From NCBI GenBank assembly GCA_029202845.1, contig CP119315.1:999501-1063500 (forward strand): DNA of 64,000 nt. Direction: 5' to 3'. A model generated the notes under the pieces. The model was given only the letters and a program-made list of their open reading frames with translations, made no database searches and was not told the DNA's origin. Made by a program: the position numbers and the translations under genes. This stretch comes from Candidatus Sphingomonas colombiensis. Lineage in GTDB: Bacteria; Pseudomonadota; Alphaproteobacteria; Sphingomonadales; Sphingomonadaceae. This document shows, piece by piece, positions 45,357 through 54,019 of this stretch (positions are counted from its first letter, which is position 1; every line of letters begins with the position of its first letter).

Positions 45357-46085
45357 CTACGCCGGCTCCGCGAAGGTTACGATCGACACGCCCGGCGGCA
45401 TCGGCATGCGGCCGACGAGATGGCGTTCCAGCCGAAAGATCGTTTCGAACAGCCGGTTGACCGGGGCTGGCGGCGGCGCGTCATCACTGTCGTCGCGGCC
45501 GGTGAGCCGCCCCGCGACCCGCGCGCCGGCGGCGAGCGGGAACAGCAGGGAGTTGAAATAACCGAGCTTGCGCGGACGCAGGCCGGCATCGGTGATCGCT
45601 TTAATCAAAGTCGCCTTGGAATAGCGGCGGTGGTGGTGGTTCACCACATCGTGCGCGCTCCACATCCATTGGTGCGCGGGCACGGTGATCAGGATGCGAC
45701 CGCCCGGCGCAAGCCGCTCGCGCATCGCACGGAGCGCCGCCACATCGTCCTCGATATGCTCGACTACATCGAGCACCGCGATCAGATCATAATGGCCCTT
45801 GGGCACGTCCGGCAGCATCGGTAGCGGCGCGGCGCCCACTTCTTTGCCAAGCCTGGCGCTGGCGATGGCACGCGCGGCGGGATCGATCTCGATCGCATCC
45901 ACCTCACCGAACCCTGCCAGCATCGGCAGATTGTGCCCGGTGCCGCAGCCGATTTCGAGAATACGCGCACCTTTCGGCAACCCGCCGTAGCGCGCCAGAT
46001 AGTCCGCCAGGATGTCGCGCCGCGCGCGATACCACCAGTGCGTGGAATCGTGCGCCGCCATGCGGTCATAGACTATGCGGTCCAT
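45357..46085 (-). CDS. Class I SAM-dependent methyltransferase
   Basis: 242 residues from the ATG at 46085. The N-terminal region (HDSTHWWYRARRDIL) and the SAM motif LEIGCGTG (43-50) match a group of methyltransferases common beside GtrA and glycosyltransferase genes, acting on lipid-linked or glycan substrates. A C-terminal hydrophobic stretch (LGYFNSLLFPLAAGARVAG) may associate with the membrane. It lies just after the GtrA gene on the same strand, so both are likely one operon. Confidence 0.85.
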   Translation of the reverse strand: MDRIVYDRMAAHDSTHWWYRARRDILADYLARYGGLPKGARILEIGCGTGHNLPMLAGFGEVDAIEIDPAARAIASARLGKEVGAAPLPMLPDVPKGHYDLIAVLDVVEHIEDDVAALRAMRERLAPGGRILITVPAHQWMWSAHDVVNHHHRRYSKATLIKAITDAGLRPRKLGYFNSLLFPLAAGARVAGRLTGRDDSDDAPPPAPVNRLFETIFRLERHLVGRMPMPPGVSIVTFAEPA

Positions 46086-46086
46086 A

Positions 46087-46515
46087 TCAAGCGAACACCA
46101 GCCAGCGGTTGAGGACGAAGGTGAAGATTGTCGCCAGCGCGATCGCCGGGAGCAAGGGCGCCCAGGCCGGGAGGCCGAGCCACGCGGTCCCGAACCATGT
46201 GATGACGGCATTGAGCGCCATGCCCGACGCCTGCACCGCGACGAACTTCACCTGCTGCCCGCCGCCGGCTTCGCGCTTTCCATGGCCTTTGAAGCTCCAG
46301 CGGCTATGCAGAAAAAATCCCGCCGTCACCGCGACCGCAAAGGCGAAAGGGACCGCATAGACGGCATGGGGGCGTGAAAAGACGAAGAAGGTGAGCGGCA
46401 GATAGACAGCCGAATAGATCAGCGTCGACAGGCCGCCCGCGACGCCGAAGCGCATCAATTGCCAGAACACTTCCCTCAGATGAGGGGATCGGAAATGCCT
46501 GCGAACCGCTTCCAC
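46087..46515 (-). CDS. GtrA family membrane protein
   Basis: 142 residues from a GTG at 46515, supported by AAAGGG about 7 nt upstream. Four hydrophobic helices are present, with the family pattern QLMRFGVAGGLSTLIYS at the start and FTFVLNRWLVF at the end. GtrA proteins are small flippase-like proteins for polyprenyl-linked glucose or arabinose, and work with a GT-C transferase. The divergent GT-C-like gene at 46620 is a natural partner. The stop lies 1 bp before the methyltransferase start. Confidence 0.85.
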   Translation of the reverse strand: MEAVRRHFRSPHLREVFWQLMRFGVAGGLSTLIYSAVYLPLTFFVFSRPHAVYAVPFAFAVAVTAGFFLHSRWSFKGHGKREAGGGQQVKFVAVQASGMALNAVITWFGTAWLGLPAWAPLLPAIALATIFTFVLNRWLVFA

Positions 46516-46619
46516 GCCTTGCCCTTTGCGCCGGCCGCGATACAGCGGCGAACCGGCGGTCACTCGACCGGACCGCGAGCCGGCGTCTAATGCGCCCAGC
46601 GGATTGAGGAAAGTCCCCT

Positions 46620-48404
46620 TTGACAAAGCGCGTCGGTCTGCCGTTCCTGCCAGCACTCGATCGTCACTGGCTCCGCCTTACCATGATCGCCTGGGCGGTG
46701 ATCATGCTCTGGTATATCGGCGAGCGCTGGACGGCGATTCAATGGCTGTCTCTGGGCGATACCGACGACAATATGCGGCTGATGCAGGTACGCGCGCTGC
46801 TCGATGGGCAGGGCTGGTACGATCTCCGCAACTATCGGCTCAATCCGCCGGGCGGTTTCAACATTCACTGGACCCGGCTGGTCGATCTGCCGATCGCGGC
46901 GTTGATCCTGATCCTGCGCCCGTTCATCGGCACCGGCGAGGCGGAGCGGCTGGCTTGCGGGATCGCGCCGCTGCTGCCGCTGTCGCTTGCGCTGGTCGGG
47001 CTGGCGGCCACCGTGCGCCGACTGGTCGCCCCGCTGGCGTGGCCACTCGCGATCGTGTTCATGCTCTGCTCGACCGTCGCGCTGATGATGTTCATGCCGG
47101 ATCGGATCGATCATCACGGCTGGCAACTCGCGATGCTGAGCCTGACAGTTGCGGGGCTGTGCGATCCAAAGGGTGCGCGCGGCGGCGCGATCGTCGGGGC
47201 GGCGAGCGCGGTATCGCTGACAATCGGGCTGGAGATGTTGCCCTATGCGGTGATGGCCGGCGCGATCATCGCGCTGCGCTGGGTGTGGCAGGCAGAGTCG
47301 CGCGATCGCCTGGCGGCATATGCACTGACGCTCGCGGGCGGATCGGCGGCGGGCTATGCCGCCTTCGCCTCATACGACAATCGCGTGCTGCGGTGCGACG
47401 CGCTGACCCCGGTCTGGTTGTCAGTGATGGTGATCGCCGGCGCGTTCCTGCTGGTGCTGGCGATGGCATCGCCGCAGCGCCGCGAGGTTCGGCTCGGCCT
47501 CGCGATCGTGGCGGGAGTCGTGATCGCCGGGGCCTTTGCTCTGGTCTTCCCGCAATGTCTCGGGCGCCCGGAACAGGTTTCCGACGAACTCTATCGCAAC
47601 TGGCTTGGCAATATCCGTGAGGCCAAGCCGATCTTCAAACACCCGTTCCGCGTCGGCTTCCCGGTCGCCGCGCTGCCGGTGATGGGGTTGATCGGCGCCG
47701 GTATCGCGACATGGCGCGCACGTCGCACGCCCGACGCACTGGTGGGTTGGGCGTGCGTTTCCCTGTTCGCCACCTTCGCCGCCGCGATGCTGCTGTGGCA
47801 GATTCGCGCCGGGCCGGCCGCGCAAATGCTCGCGGTGCCCGGCGTTTCCGCGCTCGCGTGGATCACGCTGCCGTGGCTGCTCGGCCATCGTTCCGTTTTT
47901 GTGCGGGTGTTCGGCACGGTCGGCGGGTTCATGCTGATATCCGGCCTGTTTTCCGGTCTGGTGCTGAAATGGACCGCGATCGACAAACCCAGCCCCTATG
48001 TGAACCGGGTCAACAAAGCGTCTGGGCGCTGCGTGACATTGCCGGCGATGCAGCCGCTCGATCGGCTACCCGCGCAAACCGTGTTCACCTTCGTCGATCT
48101 CGGGCCGCGGCTGATCACCCTCACCCATCATTCGGCGGTCGCCGGCCCTTATCACCGCAACGGCAACGCGATCCTCGACGTGCAGCATGCCTTCAGCGGC
48201 TCGCCGGAAGAGGCGCGCGCGATCATGAAACGGCATGGAGCGACTATGCTGCTGGTCTGCCCGAACATGGCGGAATCGACGATCTATCGCGTGCGCGCGC
48301 CGAACGGCTTCTACTCGCGACTGGCCAGCAACGAGAAGTTCCCGTGGCTGGTGCCGGTCCCGCTCCCGGCTAATTCGCCGCTACGGGCATTCCGGATCGA
48401 ATAG
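46620..48404 (+). CDS. GT-C-like polytopic membrane protein, putative lipid-linked glycosyltransferase
   Basis: 594 residues, about 11-12 helices. An acidic first periplasmic loop (LGDTDDNMRLMQVRALL) and a later DRIDHHGWQ motif resemble the acidic loops of GT-C transferases of the STT3/PMT type. The C-terminal soluble domain (about 465-594) is periplasmic. It starts at TTG, with a strong GAGGAAAG ribosome site 6 nt upstream and no better ATG. Pairing with the divergent GtrA/methyltransferase genes suggests transfer of sugars from polyprenyl phosphate in the periplasm. The acceptor is unknown, and a general membrane role cannot be excluded. Confidence 0.7.
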   Translation: MTKRVGLPFLPALDRHWLRLTMIAWAVIMLWYIGERWTAIQWLSLGDTDDNMRLMQVRALLDGQGWYDLRNYRLNPPGGFNIHWTRLVDLPIAALILILRPFIGTGEAERLACGIAPLLPLSLALVGLAATVRRLVAPLAWPLAIVFMLCSTVALMMFMPDRIDHHGWQLAMLSLTVAGLCDPKGARGGAIVGAASAVSLTIGLEMLPYAVMAGAIIALRWVWQAESRDRLAAYALTLAGGSAAGYAAFASYDNRVLRCDALTPVWLSVMVIAGAFLLVLAMASPQRREVRLGLAIVAGVVIAGAFALVFPQCLGRPEQVSDELYRNWLGNIREAKPIFKHPFRVGFPVAALPVMGLIGAGIATWRARRTPDALVGWACVSLFATFAAAMLLWQIRAGPAAQMLAVPGVSALAWITLPWLLGHRSVFVRVFGTVGGFMLISGLFSGLVLKWTAIDKPSPYVNRVNKASGRCVTLPAMQPLDRLPAQTVFTFVDLGPRLITLTHHSAVAGPYHRNGNAILDVQHAFSGSPEEARAIMKRHGATMLLVCPNMAESTIYRVRAPNGFYSRLASNEKFPWLVPVPLPANSPLRAFRIE

Positions 48405-48422
48405 CGGCAGCGCTGCGCCGGA

Positions 48423-49040
48423 TCAGCGCAGCTGCGACTGCACCCCATCGATCACGAACTGCACCGCCAGCGCCGCCAGCAGCACGCCGAGCAGGCGCGT
48501 GATCACCGCCTCGATCTTCGGGCCGAGCACCCGCATCAGGCTGCCGGCGGCGAGTAGCGCAGCCAGCGTCAGCAGGAGGTTGAGCCACATCGCGCCGAGC
48601 ACCACCAGGCTGCGCTGCAACCCGTCGTTGCGCGCCATCAGCAGCATCACCGACGCAATCGAGCCCGGCCCGGCGATCATCGGCATCGCCATCGGGAATA
48701 CCGAAACGTCCTCCGATTCCTCCGCCGTCACCTTGGCGGCACGATCTTCTCGCCGCTGAGTGCGTTTTTCGAACACCATTTCGAGCGCGATGAGAAACAG
48801 CATCACACCGCCGGCGATGCGGAAACTCGCCAGCTCGATACCAAGCCCATGGAGCAGCTTTTCTCCGAACAGCGCGAAGACGGTGAGGATAAGCGTCGAT
48901 ACGCCGACGGCGCGGATCGCCATCGCCCGGCGATGCGCCGCCTCGGCCCCCGAAGTGAGCCCCGCGAAGATCGGCGCGCAACCTGGGGGATCGATCACCA
49001 CGAAAAAGGTGGCGAAGGCGGAGATGAACAGTTCGATCAT
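48423..49040 (-). CDS. MarC family integral membrane protein
   Basis: 205 residues, six predicted helices, with the family start FISAFATFFVVIDPPGCAPIFAGLT and the repeated half FPMAMPMIAGPGSIASVMLL. MarC/NAAT-type proteins are of uncertain transport role (small neutral amino acids were proposed for one member). The gene follows folD by 10 bp on the same strand and ends 18 bp from a convergent gene. Confidence 0.92.
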   Translation of the reverse strand: MIELFISAFATFFVVIDPPGCAPIFAGLTSGAEAAHRRAMAIRAVGVSTLILTVFALFGEKLLHGLGIELASFRIAGGVMLFLIALEMVFEKRTQRREDRAAKVTAEESEDVSVFPMAMPMIAGPGSIASVMLLMARNDGLQRSLVVLGAMWLNLLLTLAALLAAGSLMRVLGPKIEAVITRLLGVLLAALAVQFVIDGVQSQLR

Positions 49041-49050
49041 CGCAGGCGTG

Positions 49051-49914
49051 TCAAATGTCGCAGCTCACGCCCTGCCGCCGGCACGCGGAAACCAGCGCGT
49101 TGCGCAGCAGGCAGGCGATCGTCATCGGCCCGACGCCGCCCGGCACCGGGGTCATCGCGCCGGCGACCGCCGCGCAGGCCGGATCGATATCGCCGACCAG
49201 CCCTGCCTCAGTGCGGTTGATGCCCACGTCGATCAGCGTCGCGCCGGGCTTCACCCAATCGGGCTTGACCATGCCGGCACGCCCCACCGCCGCGACCACG
49301 ATATCGGCACGGCGCACCACATCCGGCAGGTCGCGGGTGCGTGAATGCGCGACCGTCACGGTGCAGCTTGCACCAATCAGCAATTGCGCCATTGGCTTGC
49401 CGACGATGTTCGACCGCCCGATCACCACCGCATCCTTGCCCGAAAGATCGCCCAGTTCGTCCTTGAGCAGCATCAGGCAGCCAAGTGGCGTGCACGGCAC
49501 GAACCCTTCCAGCCCGGTCGCGAGTCGCCCCGCATTGACCGGATGAAAGCCATCGACATCCTTGTCCGGATCGATCCGTGTGATCACCACACGCTCATCG
49601 ATATGCGAAGGCAACGGAAGCTGGACGAGGATACCATCAACGGCCGGGTCGGCGTTGAGCCGCTCGACCAGCGCGACCAGCTCCGCCTCGCTTGCGGTAT
49701 CCGGCAGGCGATGTTCGAAGCTCTCCATGCCAGCCGCGAGCGTCGCTTTGCCCTTTGAGCGAACATAGACCGACGAGGCAGGATCGTCGCCGACCAGTAC
49801 AACCGCCAGCCCCGGCTTGCGGCCGCCTTCCGCCAGCAGCTTCGCCGCGCCTTGCGCCACGCGGGCGCGCAACCCGGCAGCGAATGCTTTTCCATCGATC
49901 GTCTTTGCAGTCAT
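49051..49914 (-). CDS. folD: Bifunctional methylenetetrahydrofolate dehydrogenase/cyclohydrolase
   Basis: 287 residues. Family landmarks are YVRSKGKA (catalytic Lys and Tyr region), GILVQLPLPSHI, the NADP site VVIGRSNIVGKPMAQLL, and PVPGGVGPMTIACLL at the end. It interconverts methylene-, methenyl- and formyl-tetrahydrofolate. The ATG overlaps the stop of the DUF167 gene (ATGA), so it lies in an operon yggT-DUF167-folD-marC. Confidence 0.97.
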   Translation of the reverse strand: MTAKTIDGKAFAAGLRARVAQGAAKLLAEGGRKPGLAVVLVGDDPASSVYVRSKGKATLAAGMESFEHRLPDTASEAELVALVERLNADPAVDGILVQLPLPSHIDERVVITRIDPDKDVDGFHPVNAGRLATGLEGFVPCTPLGCLMLLKDELGDLSGKDAVVIGRSNIVGKPMAQLLIGASCTVTVAHSRTRDLPDVVRRADIVVAAVGRAGMVKPDWVKPGATLIDVGINRTEAGLVGDIDPACAAVAGAMTPVPGGVGPMTIACLLRNALVSACRRQGVSCDI

Positions 49915-50213
49915 GGGGCGTCGCCATAAAGCGCGCGGGCGCGTTCGGCCAGCGCCTGTGCATCTCCCGTGATCGCCAACCGCTTAAGTCTGGCACTTTC
50001 GCCGGCAACAATCGCCACATCGCGCTTCGGCACACCGAATACTTTGGCGATGAGCGCGATCAGCGCCGCATTGGCGGCGCCATCCACAGGCGGGGCAGAA
50101 ATCCGCGCGGCGAAATGTTCCGGTGTTCCCGCCGTCAGCGTATCACGGCCACCGCGCGGGGTGACACGGACGGCAAGAACGAGGCCCTCGGTTGTTTCCT
50201 TCCAGGCGCTCAG
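49911..50213 (-). CDS. DUF167 (YggU) family protein with apparent CTG start
   Basis: 100 residues. The reading frame carries the DUF167 hallmark VTPRGGRDTL (17-26), the SAPPVDGAANAALIALIAKV block (39-58) and VPKRDVAIVAGESARLKR, which is unmistakable for YggU. Upstream in frame there is no ATG, GTG or TTG before a stop; the only candidate is CTG at 50213, overlapping the yggT stop as CTGA. Initiation by termination-reinitiation is the likely mechanism. It overlaps folD by ATGA at its 3' end. The function of YggU is unknown. Confidence 0.8.
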   Translation of the reverse strand: MSAWKETTEGLVLAVRVTPRGGRDTLTAGTPEHFAARISAPPVDGAANAALIALIAKVFGVPKRDVAIVAGESARLKRLAITGDAQALAERARALYGDAP

Positions 50214-50515
50214 AGGCTGCCGATCATAACGCTGGCGGCGACATTATTCAGGACGATGCGAAGGATCGCGATACCGATCAGCACGACCGCGGGCGCCAGA
50301 TCGAGGCCGCCAAGATTGGGCATGATGCGTCGGATCGGGCGATAGAGCGGCTCGGTCAGCCGATCGAAGCCATAGGCCATGCTCCGCACGAAGTTCGACT
50401 GCATGTTGACCACATTGAACGTGATCAGCAGCGAGAGAACGAACTGGATAACGATGATCCACCACGCGACGTTCAACAACACCTGCAGGATCTGAATGAT
50501 GGTGAGCGTCAGCAC
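50210..50515 (-). CDS. YggT family membrane protein
   Basis: 101 residues with two hydrophobic regions (IIQILQVLLNVAWWIIVIQFVLS and LAPAVVLIGIAILRIVL). The family motif LTEPLYRPIRRIMPN lies between them. YggT proteins are small inner-membrane proteins of uncertain role, often next to YggU (DUF167), as here. Its stop overlaps the CTG start of the DUF167 gene. Confidence 0.92.
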   Translation of the reverse strand: MLTLTIIQILQVLLNVAWWIIVIQFVLSLLITFNVVNMQSNFVRSMAYGFDRLTEPLYRPIRRIMPNLGGLDLAPAVVLIGIAILRIVLNNVAASVMIGSL

Positions 50516-50615
50516 GCGGCCCTCTTTTTCAATGTAGCTCTGGCCAATCGCCTAGCCCAAGCAACCGCCCCGCGACAATGCCTCAGACCGATTCCGCTTG
50601 ATGACGGCCGCGCGC

Positions 50616-50650
50616 AAAAAGAAAGCCGCCGGCACTGGGCCGACGGCTTC
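50616..50650 (-). terminator. Rho-independent terminator of the PEP-CTERM gene
   Basis: On the minus strand the stem AAGCCGTCGGC / GCCGGCGGCTT (one G-T wobble, 5-base loop) is followed by TCTTTTT. It sits 28 bp after the stop of the PEP-CTERM gene. Confidence 0.85.
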
Positions 50651-50677
50651 TCTGGACCAAAAAGGGTAACGTACGTG

Positions 50678-51310
50678 TCAGGCGTAGGCGACACTCGTGC
50701 GGCGGCGACGCATCGCCCCGCCAATCGCGCCAAAGCCAAGGATCATCAGCGCCCAGGTCGCCGGTTCAGGCACCGCGCGGGCGAGATTGTCGAATTCGAA
50801 CGAATTCTGCTCCGACGAGAAGGTTGCGCCGTTGATCAACGGGCCGCCATTAGCATTGTACGTAACGACGCCATTGCTGCCGTTCGCGGACTGATTACCA
50901 CTTGGGAACACCAGATCGTTGATGATCTGGCCGCCAACATAGGTAATCGAGCTGCCGCCCACGAAATGCAGCGTCAGCGAATTGTACGTGTCGAGCGAAC
51001 CCAGCACGAAAGAGAAGAGAGAGGTCGGCGCGAAACTGGTCGTCCAGGTGCCTCCCCCGAGCACGGAACCGAAGTTGCCGGTGCTGCCATCGGCCGGGCG
51101 CGCGCCATTCGAGCTGCTTGTGTCATAAGCAAAGGCATTGGTGCCGCCGGGTAAGGCCGCCCCAGGCGCGAAGCTGTCAAAGTTTTGAAATACGACGGTT
51201 CCCGCTGCGGTCGTCCCCGAGCCGCCAGCGAAAGAGACTGTAGGCGCCGCCATGGCGCTTACCGAGCTAACCGCAAGCGCAGCTGCCCCAAAAATCGCGA
51301 TACTCTTCAT
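50678..51310 (-). CDS. PEP-CTERM sorting-domain protein
   Basis: 210 residues. A signal peptide (MKSIAIFGAAALAVSSVSAMAA) is followed by a Gly/Ser/Asn/Thr-rich beta region typical of secreted PEP-CTERM proteins. From 180 the sorting signal reads VPEPATW, a hydrophobic helix (ALMILGFGAIGGAM) and RRRR, then a short tail. It is a probable substrate of the exosortase at 3756-4655, although it lies 46 kb away. The terminator directly after it indicates a monocistronic unit. Mature function is unknown. Confidence 0.93.
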   Translation of the reverse strand: MKSIAIFGAAALAVSSVSAMAAPTVSFAGGSGTTAAGTVVFQNFDSFAPGAALPGGTNAFAYDTSSSNGARPADGSTGNFGSVLGGGTWTTSFAPTSLFSFVLGSLDTYNSLTLHFVGGSSITYVGGQIINDLVFPSGNQSANGSNGVVTYNANGGPLINGATFSSEQNSFEFDNLARAVPEPATWALMILGFGAIGGAMRRRRTSVAYA

Positions 51311-51453
51311 AACCTGCTCCCATTGCCATGTGCGACGAGCGCCGGGACCCTCGATTTTTTATTCGACTCGGCTAGGTTCTGAGTACGCCATTTTCCCGAT
51401 TCTAAATAGTACGTTAACGACACCAGTGCCAAATTGAGACAGAGGCACCGTCG

Positions 51454-52353
51454 CTAGCGTCGAATCAACGTGCCCGCTCCGCGCCGGGTGAAAATCTCCA
51501 AAAGCATGCCATGCGGCACCCGGCCGTCGAGCACGACCGCTGCGTCCACCCCGGCCTCGACCGCGGCGACGCAGGTTTCGAGCTTCGGGATCATTCCTCC
51601 CGAGATCGTACCATCGGCACGCAGCCGCGCGATATCCGCCGGGGTGAGATCGGTCATCAGCGCGCCCTGCTTATCCAGCACCCCCGCGACATCAGTCAGC
51701 AGGAAGAAACGCGACGCACCGAGCGACGCGGCGATCGCGCCCGCCATCGTATCGGCATTGATATTATAGGTGTGGCCGTCGGCGCCGGCCGCGACCGGCG
51801 CAATCACCGGGATGATCCCGTCGCGCACCAGCGAATCGATCAGTCGCCGATCGACCGCTACCGGCTCGCCGACGAAGCCCAGATCGACATTGCGCTCGAT
51901 CCCCTGCAACGGATCCGGCTTATTGCGGCCAACCTTTTCGGCCTGCACCAGCCCTGCGTCCTTGCCGGAAATACCCACCGCACGACCGCCCGCGCGGGTG
52001 ATCCAGCTCACGATTTCTTTGTTGATCGATCCGGCCAGCACCATTTCGGCGACTTGCGCCGTTTCCGCATCGGTGACGCGCAGGCCATCGACGAAGCGTG
52101 ATTCGACCCCCAGCCGCTTCAGCATGGCGCCGATCTGCGGGCCGCCGCCATGGACGACGACCGGGTTGATCCCAACCGCCTTGAGCAGCACGACATCCTC
52201 GGCGAAATCGCGCTGCGCCTCGGGATCGCCCATCGCATGGCCGCCATATTTCACCACGAAGGTCTGGCCGGCATAACGTTGCAGATAGGGCAGCGCCTCT
52301 ACGAGCGTTTCAGCCTTGGCGAGCAGATCGGGCGCGGGAGAATGATCGTTCAT
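51454..52353 (-). CDS. argB: Acetylglutamate kinase
   Basis: 299 residues. The amino-acid kinase motifs are present: FVVKYGGHAMGD, VVHGGGPQIGAMLKRLG, and NINADTMAGAIAASLGASRF. The C-terminal GGMIPKLETCVAAVEAGVDA and GAGTLIRR are typical of ArgB. It phosphorylates N-acetylglutamate in arginine biosynthesis. The feedback-inhibition subtype cannot be judged safely. The following gene on the same strand, a YhhQ-type transporter, ends 43 bp away and is functionally unrelated. Confidence 0.96.
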   Translation of the reverse strand: MNDHSPAPDLLAKAETLVEALPYLQRYAGQTFVVKYGGHAMGDPEAQRDFAEDVVLLKAVGINPVVVHGGGPQIGAMLKRLGVESRFVDGLRVTDAETAQVAEMVLAGSINKEIVSWITRAGGRAVGISGKDAGLVQAEKVGRNKPDPLQGIERNVDLGFVGEPVAVDRRLIDSLVRDGIIPVIAPVAAGADGHTYNINADTMAGAIAASLGASRFFLLTDVAGVLDKQGALMTDLTPADIARLRADGTISGGMIPKLETCVAAVEAGVDAAVVLDGRVPHGMLLEIFTRRGAGTLIRR

Positions 52354-52410
52354 GCGCGCGCGCTTACCCTGCGTCGCGCCGGTGCGAAAGTGGCTGCGCG
52401 CCGCCGCGCG

Positions 52411-53049
52411 TTACGCGGCGCGGTCCAGCCGCCGCCCCAACGCCACGAACAGATAGATCAGCGGCGGCACGAGGATCAGCGACAGAATTACCTTGGTCAG
52501 CATCTGCCCGAGCAAAAGCTCGCGGATCGGGAAGACGCCCCAGAAGGCGATCGTGACGAACAGCAAGGTGTCGACGATCTGGCTCAAAACGCTGGCGACC
52601 CCCGCGCGCAGCCATAGCAGGCTGCCGCCTTCCCGCCCCTTCAGCCAGGCGAAGATCGTGACGTTCAGCGTCTGCGAGGTGCCATAAGCGACGATCCCGC
52701 CCGCCCAGATGCGCGGTGTACCCGTCATCATCAGCTCGAACGCCGAAAGCCGCGCCGGGTCCATCGCCGGCGATGCGGGCACCGCGAGTACGACCAGCGT
52801 GAGCAACAGCGATACGATCAGCGGCACAAAGCCGATTCGTACCAGCCGGGTGGCGATTTTCGGCCCGTGCAGTTCCGCCACCGCGCTGGAGGTGACGACC
52901 AGCAGCAGGAACGCGAATATCCCCGCCTCTACCGCCAACGGCCCGACCGCCACTTGCTTGTTGCCGAGCACGCCCGCGATGCAGACCATGCCGCCATAGA
53001 AGATCGAAAAGGCGAAAAGCGAGGGCGCGTGGCCGCGAGTGGTGTCCAT
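52411..53049 (-). CDS. yhhQ: Queuosine precursor transporter (YhhQ/DUF165 family)
   Basis: 212 residues, six helices. The family block IAGVLGNKQVAV (a conserved N-x-x-x-KQ segment), FAFLLLVVTSSAVAELHG and IVAYGTSQTLNVTIFAWLK are visible. YhhQ imports the queuosine precursors preQ0/preQ1, which are then inserted by Tgt, encoded at 22609-23745. Its upstream neighbour on the minus strand is a low-information region. An in-frame longer start upstream is not supported by a ribosome site. Confidence 0.88.
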   Translation of the reverse strand: MDTTRGHAPSLFAFSIFYGGMVCIAGVLGNKQVAVGPLAVEAGIFAFLLLVVTSSAVAELHGPKIATRLVRIGFVPLIVSLLLTLVVLAVPASPAMDPARLSAFELMMTGTPRIWAGGIVAYGTSQTLNVTIFAWLKGREGGSLLWLRAGVASVLSQIVDTLLFVTIAFWGVFPIRELLLGQMLTKVILSLILVPPLIYLFVALGRRLDRAA

Positions 53050-53559
53050 CGCGCCTTGCTAGCAGAGCGAGTGGCTCCGGCGGAAGAGGATCGACAGACC
53101 TCGTGTCCGATCGAGCGATGGGCCTTCCGCCTTGTTGCGCACGCGATACGGAATTCTTCGTGCGAACGACACGGAGAAGGGTGGGGCACGTCGCCATATG
53201 TCGTCGGCCTCGGAACCCCTGATCCGATCCATAGGTCGAGGCGTCAAACACGGGCGTTTGGGGCCGGCGCGTTGAGCTGTTTGCGCCAGACGCGAATATT
53301 CGCGGCCTGCTCGACTGGGTTTCGCTCGCGGGTGCGCTACCGATACGGCGGGAATTGCCCGATAGCGTGCAGGTGCGGCGTGAAATCGAACGCATTATCA
53401 CCGAGGGCACGACAGCGGCGGCGCTGACCCATGAAACCGGGCGATTCGTGGAACCGTTTCGCGATCCGGCCGCCCTCGCACCGACCGGGTGCGTCTAGGG
53501 GCTGATGGCGGTCGAGTGATTCGAGATCGATGGCCGGGAGGTAGCGGGATAGGCCCCGA
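53050..53559. other. Low-information region with a gene remnant
   Basis: 510 bases without a complete gene. The right part (53235-53498) holds a remnant open frame described separately. The left part has short frames on both strands with no recognised product. No repeats or insertion-sequence ends were seen. It looks like an eroded gene or an old insertion. Confidence 0.5.
53235..53498 (+). pseudogene. Remnant of a gene (88-codon C-terminal fragment)
   Basis: The frame is open from just after a stop codon (VEASNTGVWGRRVELFAPDA...) to a TAG at 53496 and reads as ordinary protein: NIRGLLDWVSLAGALPIRREL, VRREIERIITEG, AALTHETGRFVEPFRDPAAL. It has no ATG, GTG or TTG before codon 38 or so, so it cannot be a complete gene. 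The composition matches coding DNA of this genome. I do not recognise the family. It may be the 3' part of a lost gene. Confidence 0.5.
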
Positions 53560-54015
53560 CTATAATCTCAGCGTCATGAAGCGATTGTGCGCGCTCGCCG
53601 GATAGCCCGCGAACGGCGCGCAATCGGCGAAACCCGCCCGCTCGTACATCCGGTTCGCCGCGTCGAACATCGGCGCGGTGCCGGTTTCGAGGCTCACGCG
53701 CGCGAAACCGCGCTCCCGCGCCAGCGCGATAAGGTGCGCGAGGATCGCGCTTGCCACCCCGCGCCGCAGATGATCCGGCGCGGTGCGCATCGACTTGATC
53801 TCGGCATGGCCCGAATCGAGCCGACGCAAAGCGCCGATGCCGAGCAACGCCTCCCCTTCCCACATCGCCCAAAAACTGATGTCGGGGCGGTCGAGCGCGG
53901 GCGCGGCCAGCGCATGGGCATTGTCCGCCGGGGTGGAGCCGCGCGCTTCGGCGAGATGATGTTCGATCAGCGCACAAACGCGCGAATCGCCCAAGCCGCC
54001 CTCGCGCAGCTCCAT
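53560..54015 (-). CDS. GNAT family N-acetyltransferase
   Basis: 151 residues with the acetyl-CoA motif HLRRGVASAILAHLIALARERG and the final block MYERAGFADCAPFAGY. Substrate unknown. The GNAT gene lies 4 bp after the M14 peptidase gene on the same strand and is probably in the same operon. Confidence 0.9.
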   Translation of the reverse strand: MELREGGLGDSRVCALIEHHLAEARGSTPADNAHALAAPALDRPDISFWAMWEGEALLGIGALRRLDSGHAEIKSMRTAPDHLRRGVASAILAHLIALARERGFARVSLETGTAPMFDAANRMYERAGFADCAPFAGYPASAHNRFMTLRL

Positions 54016-54019
54016 CGCG

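Noticed and set aside
51380..51440. A TGGCAC-like element upstream of the PEP-CTERM gene that resembled a sigma-54 promoter
   Set aside because: The downstream element reads GT where GC is expected, and nothing similar was found before the other PEP-CTERM gene. The match is too weak.
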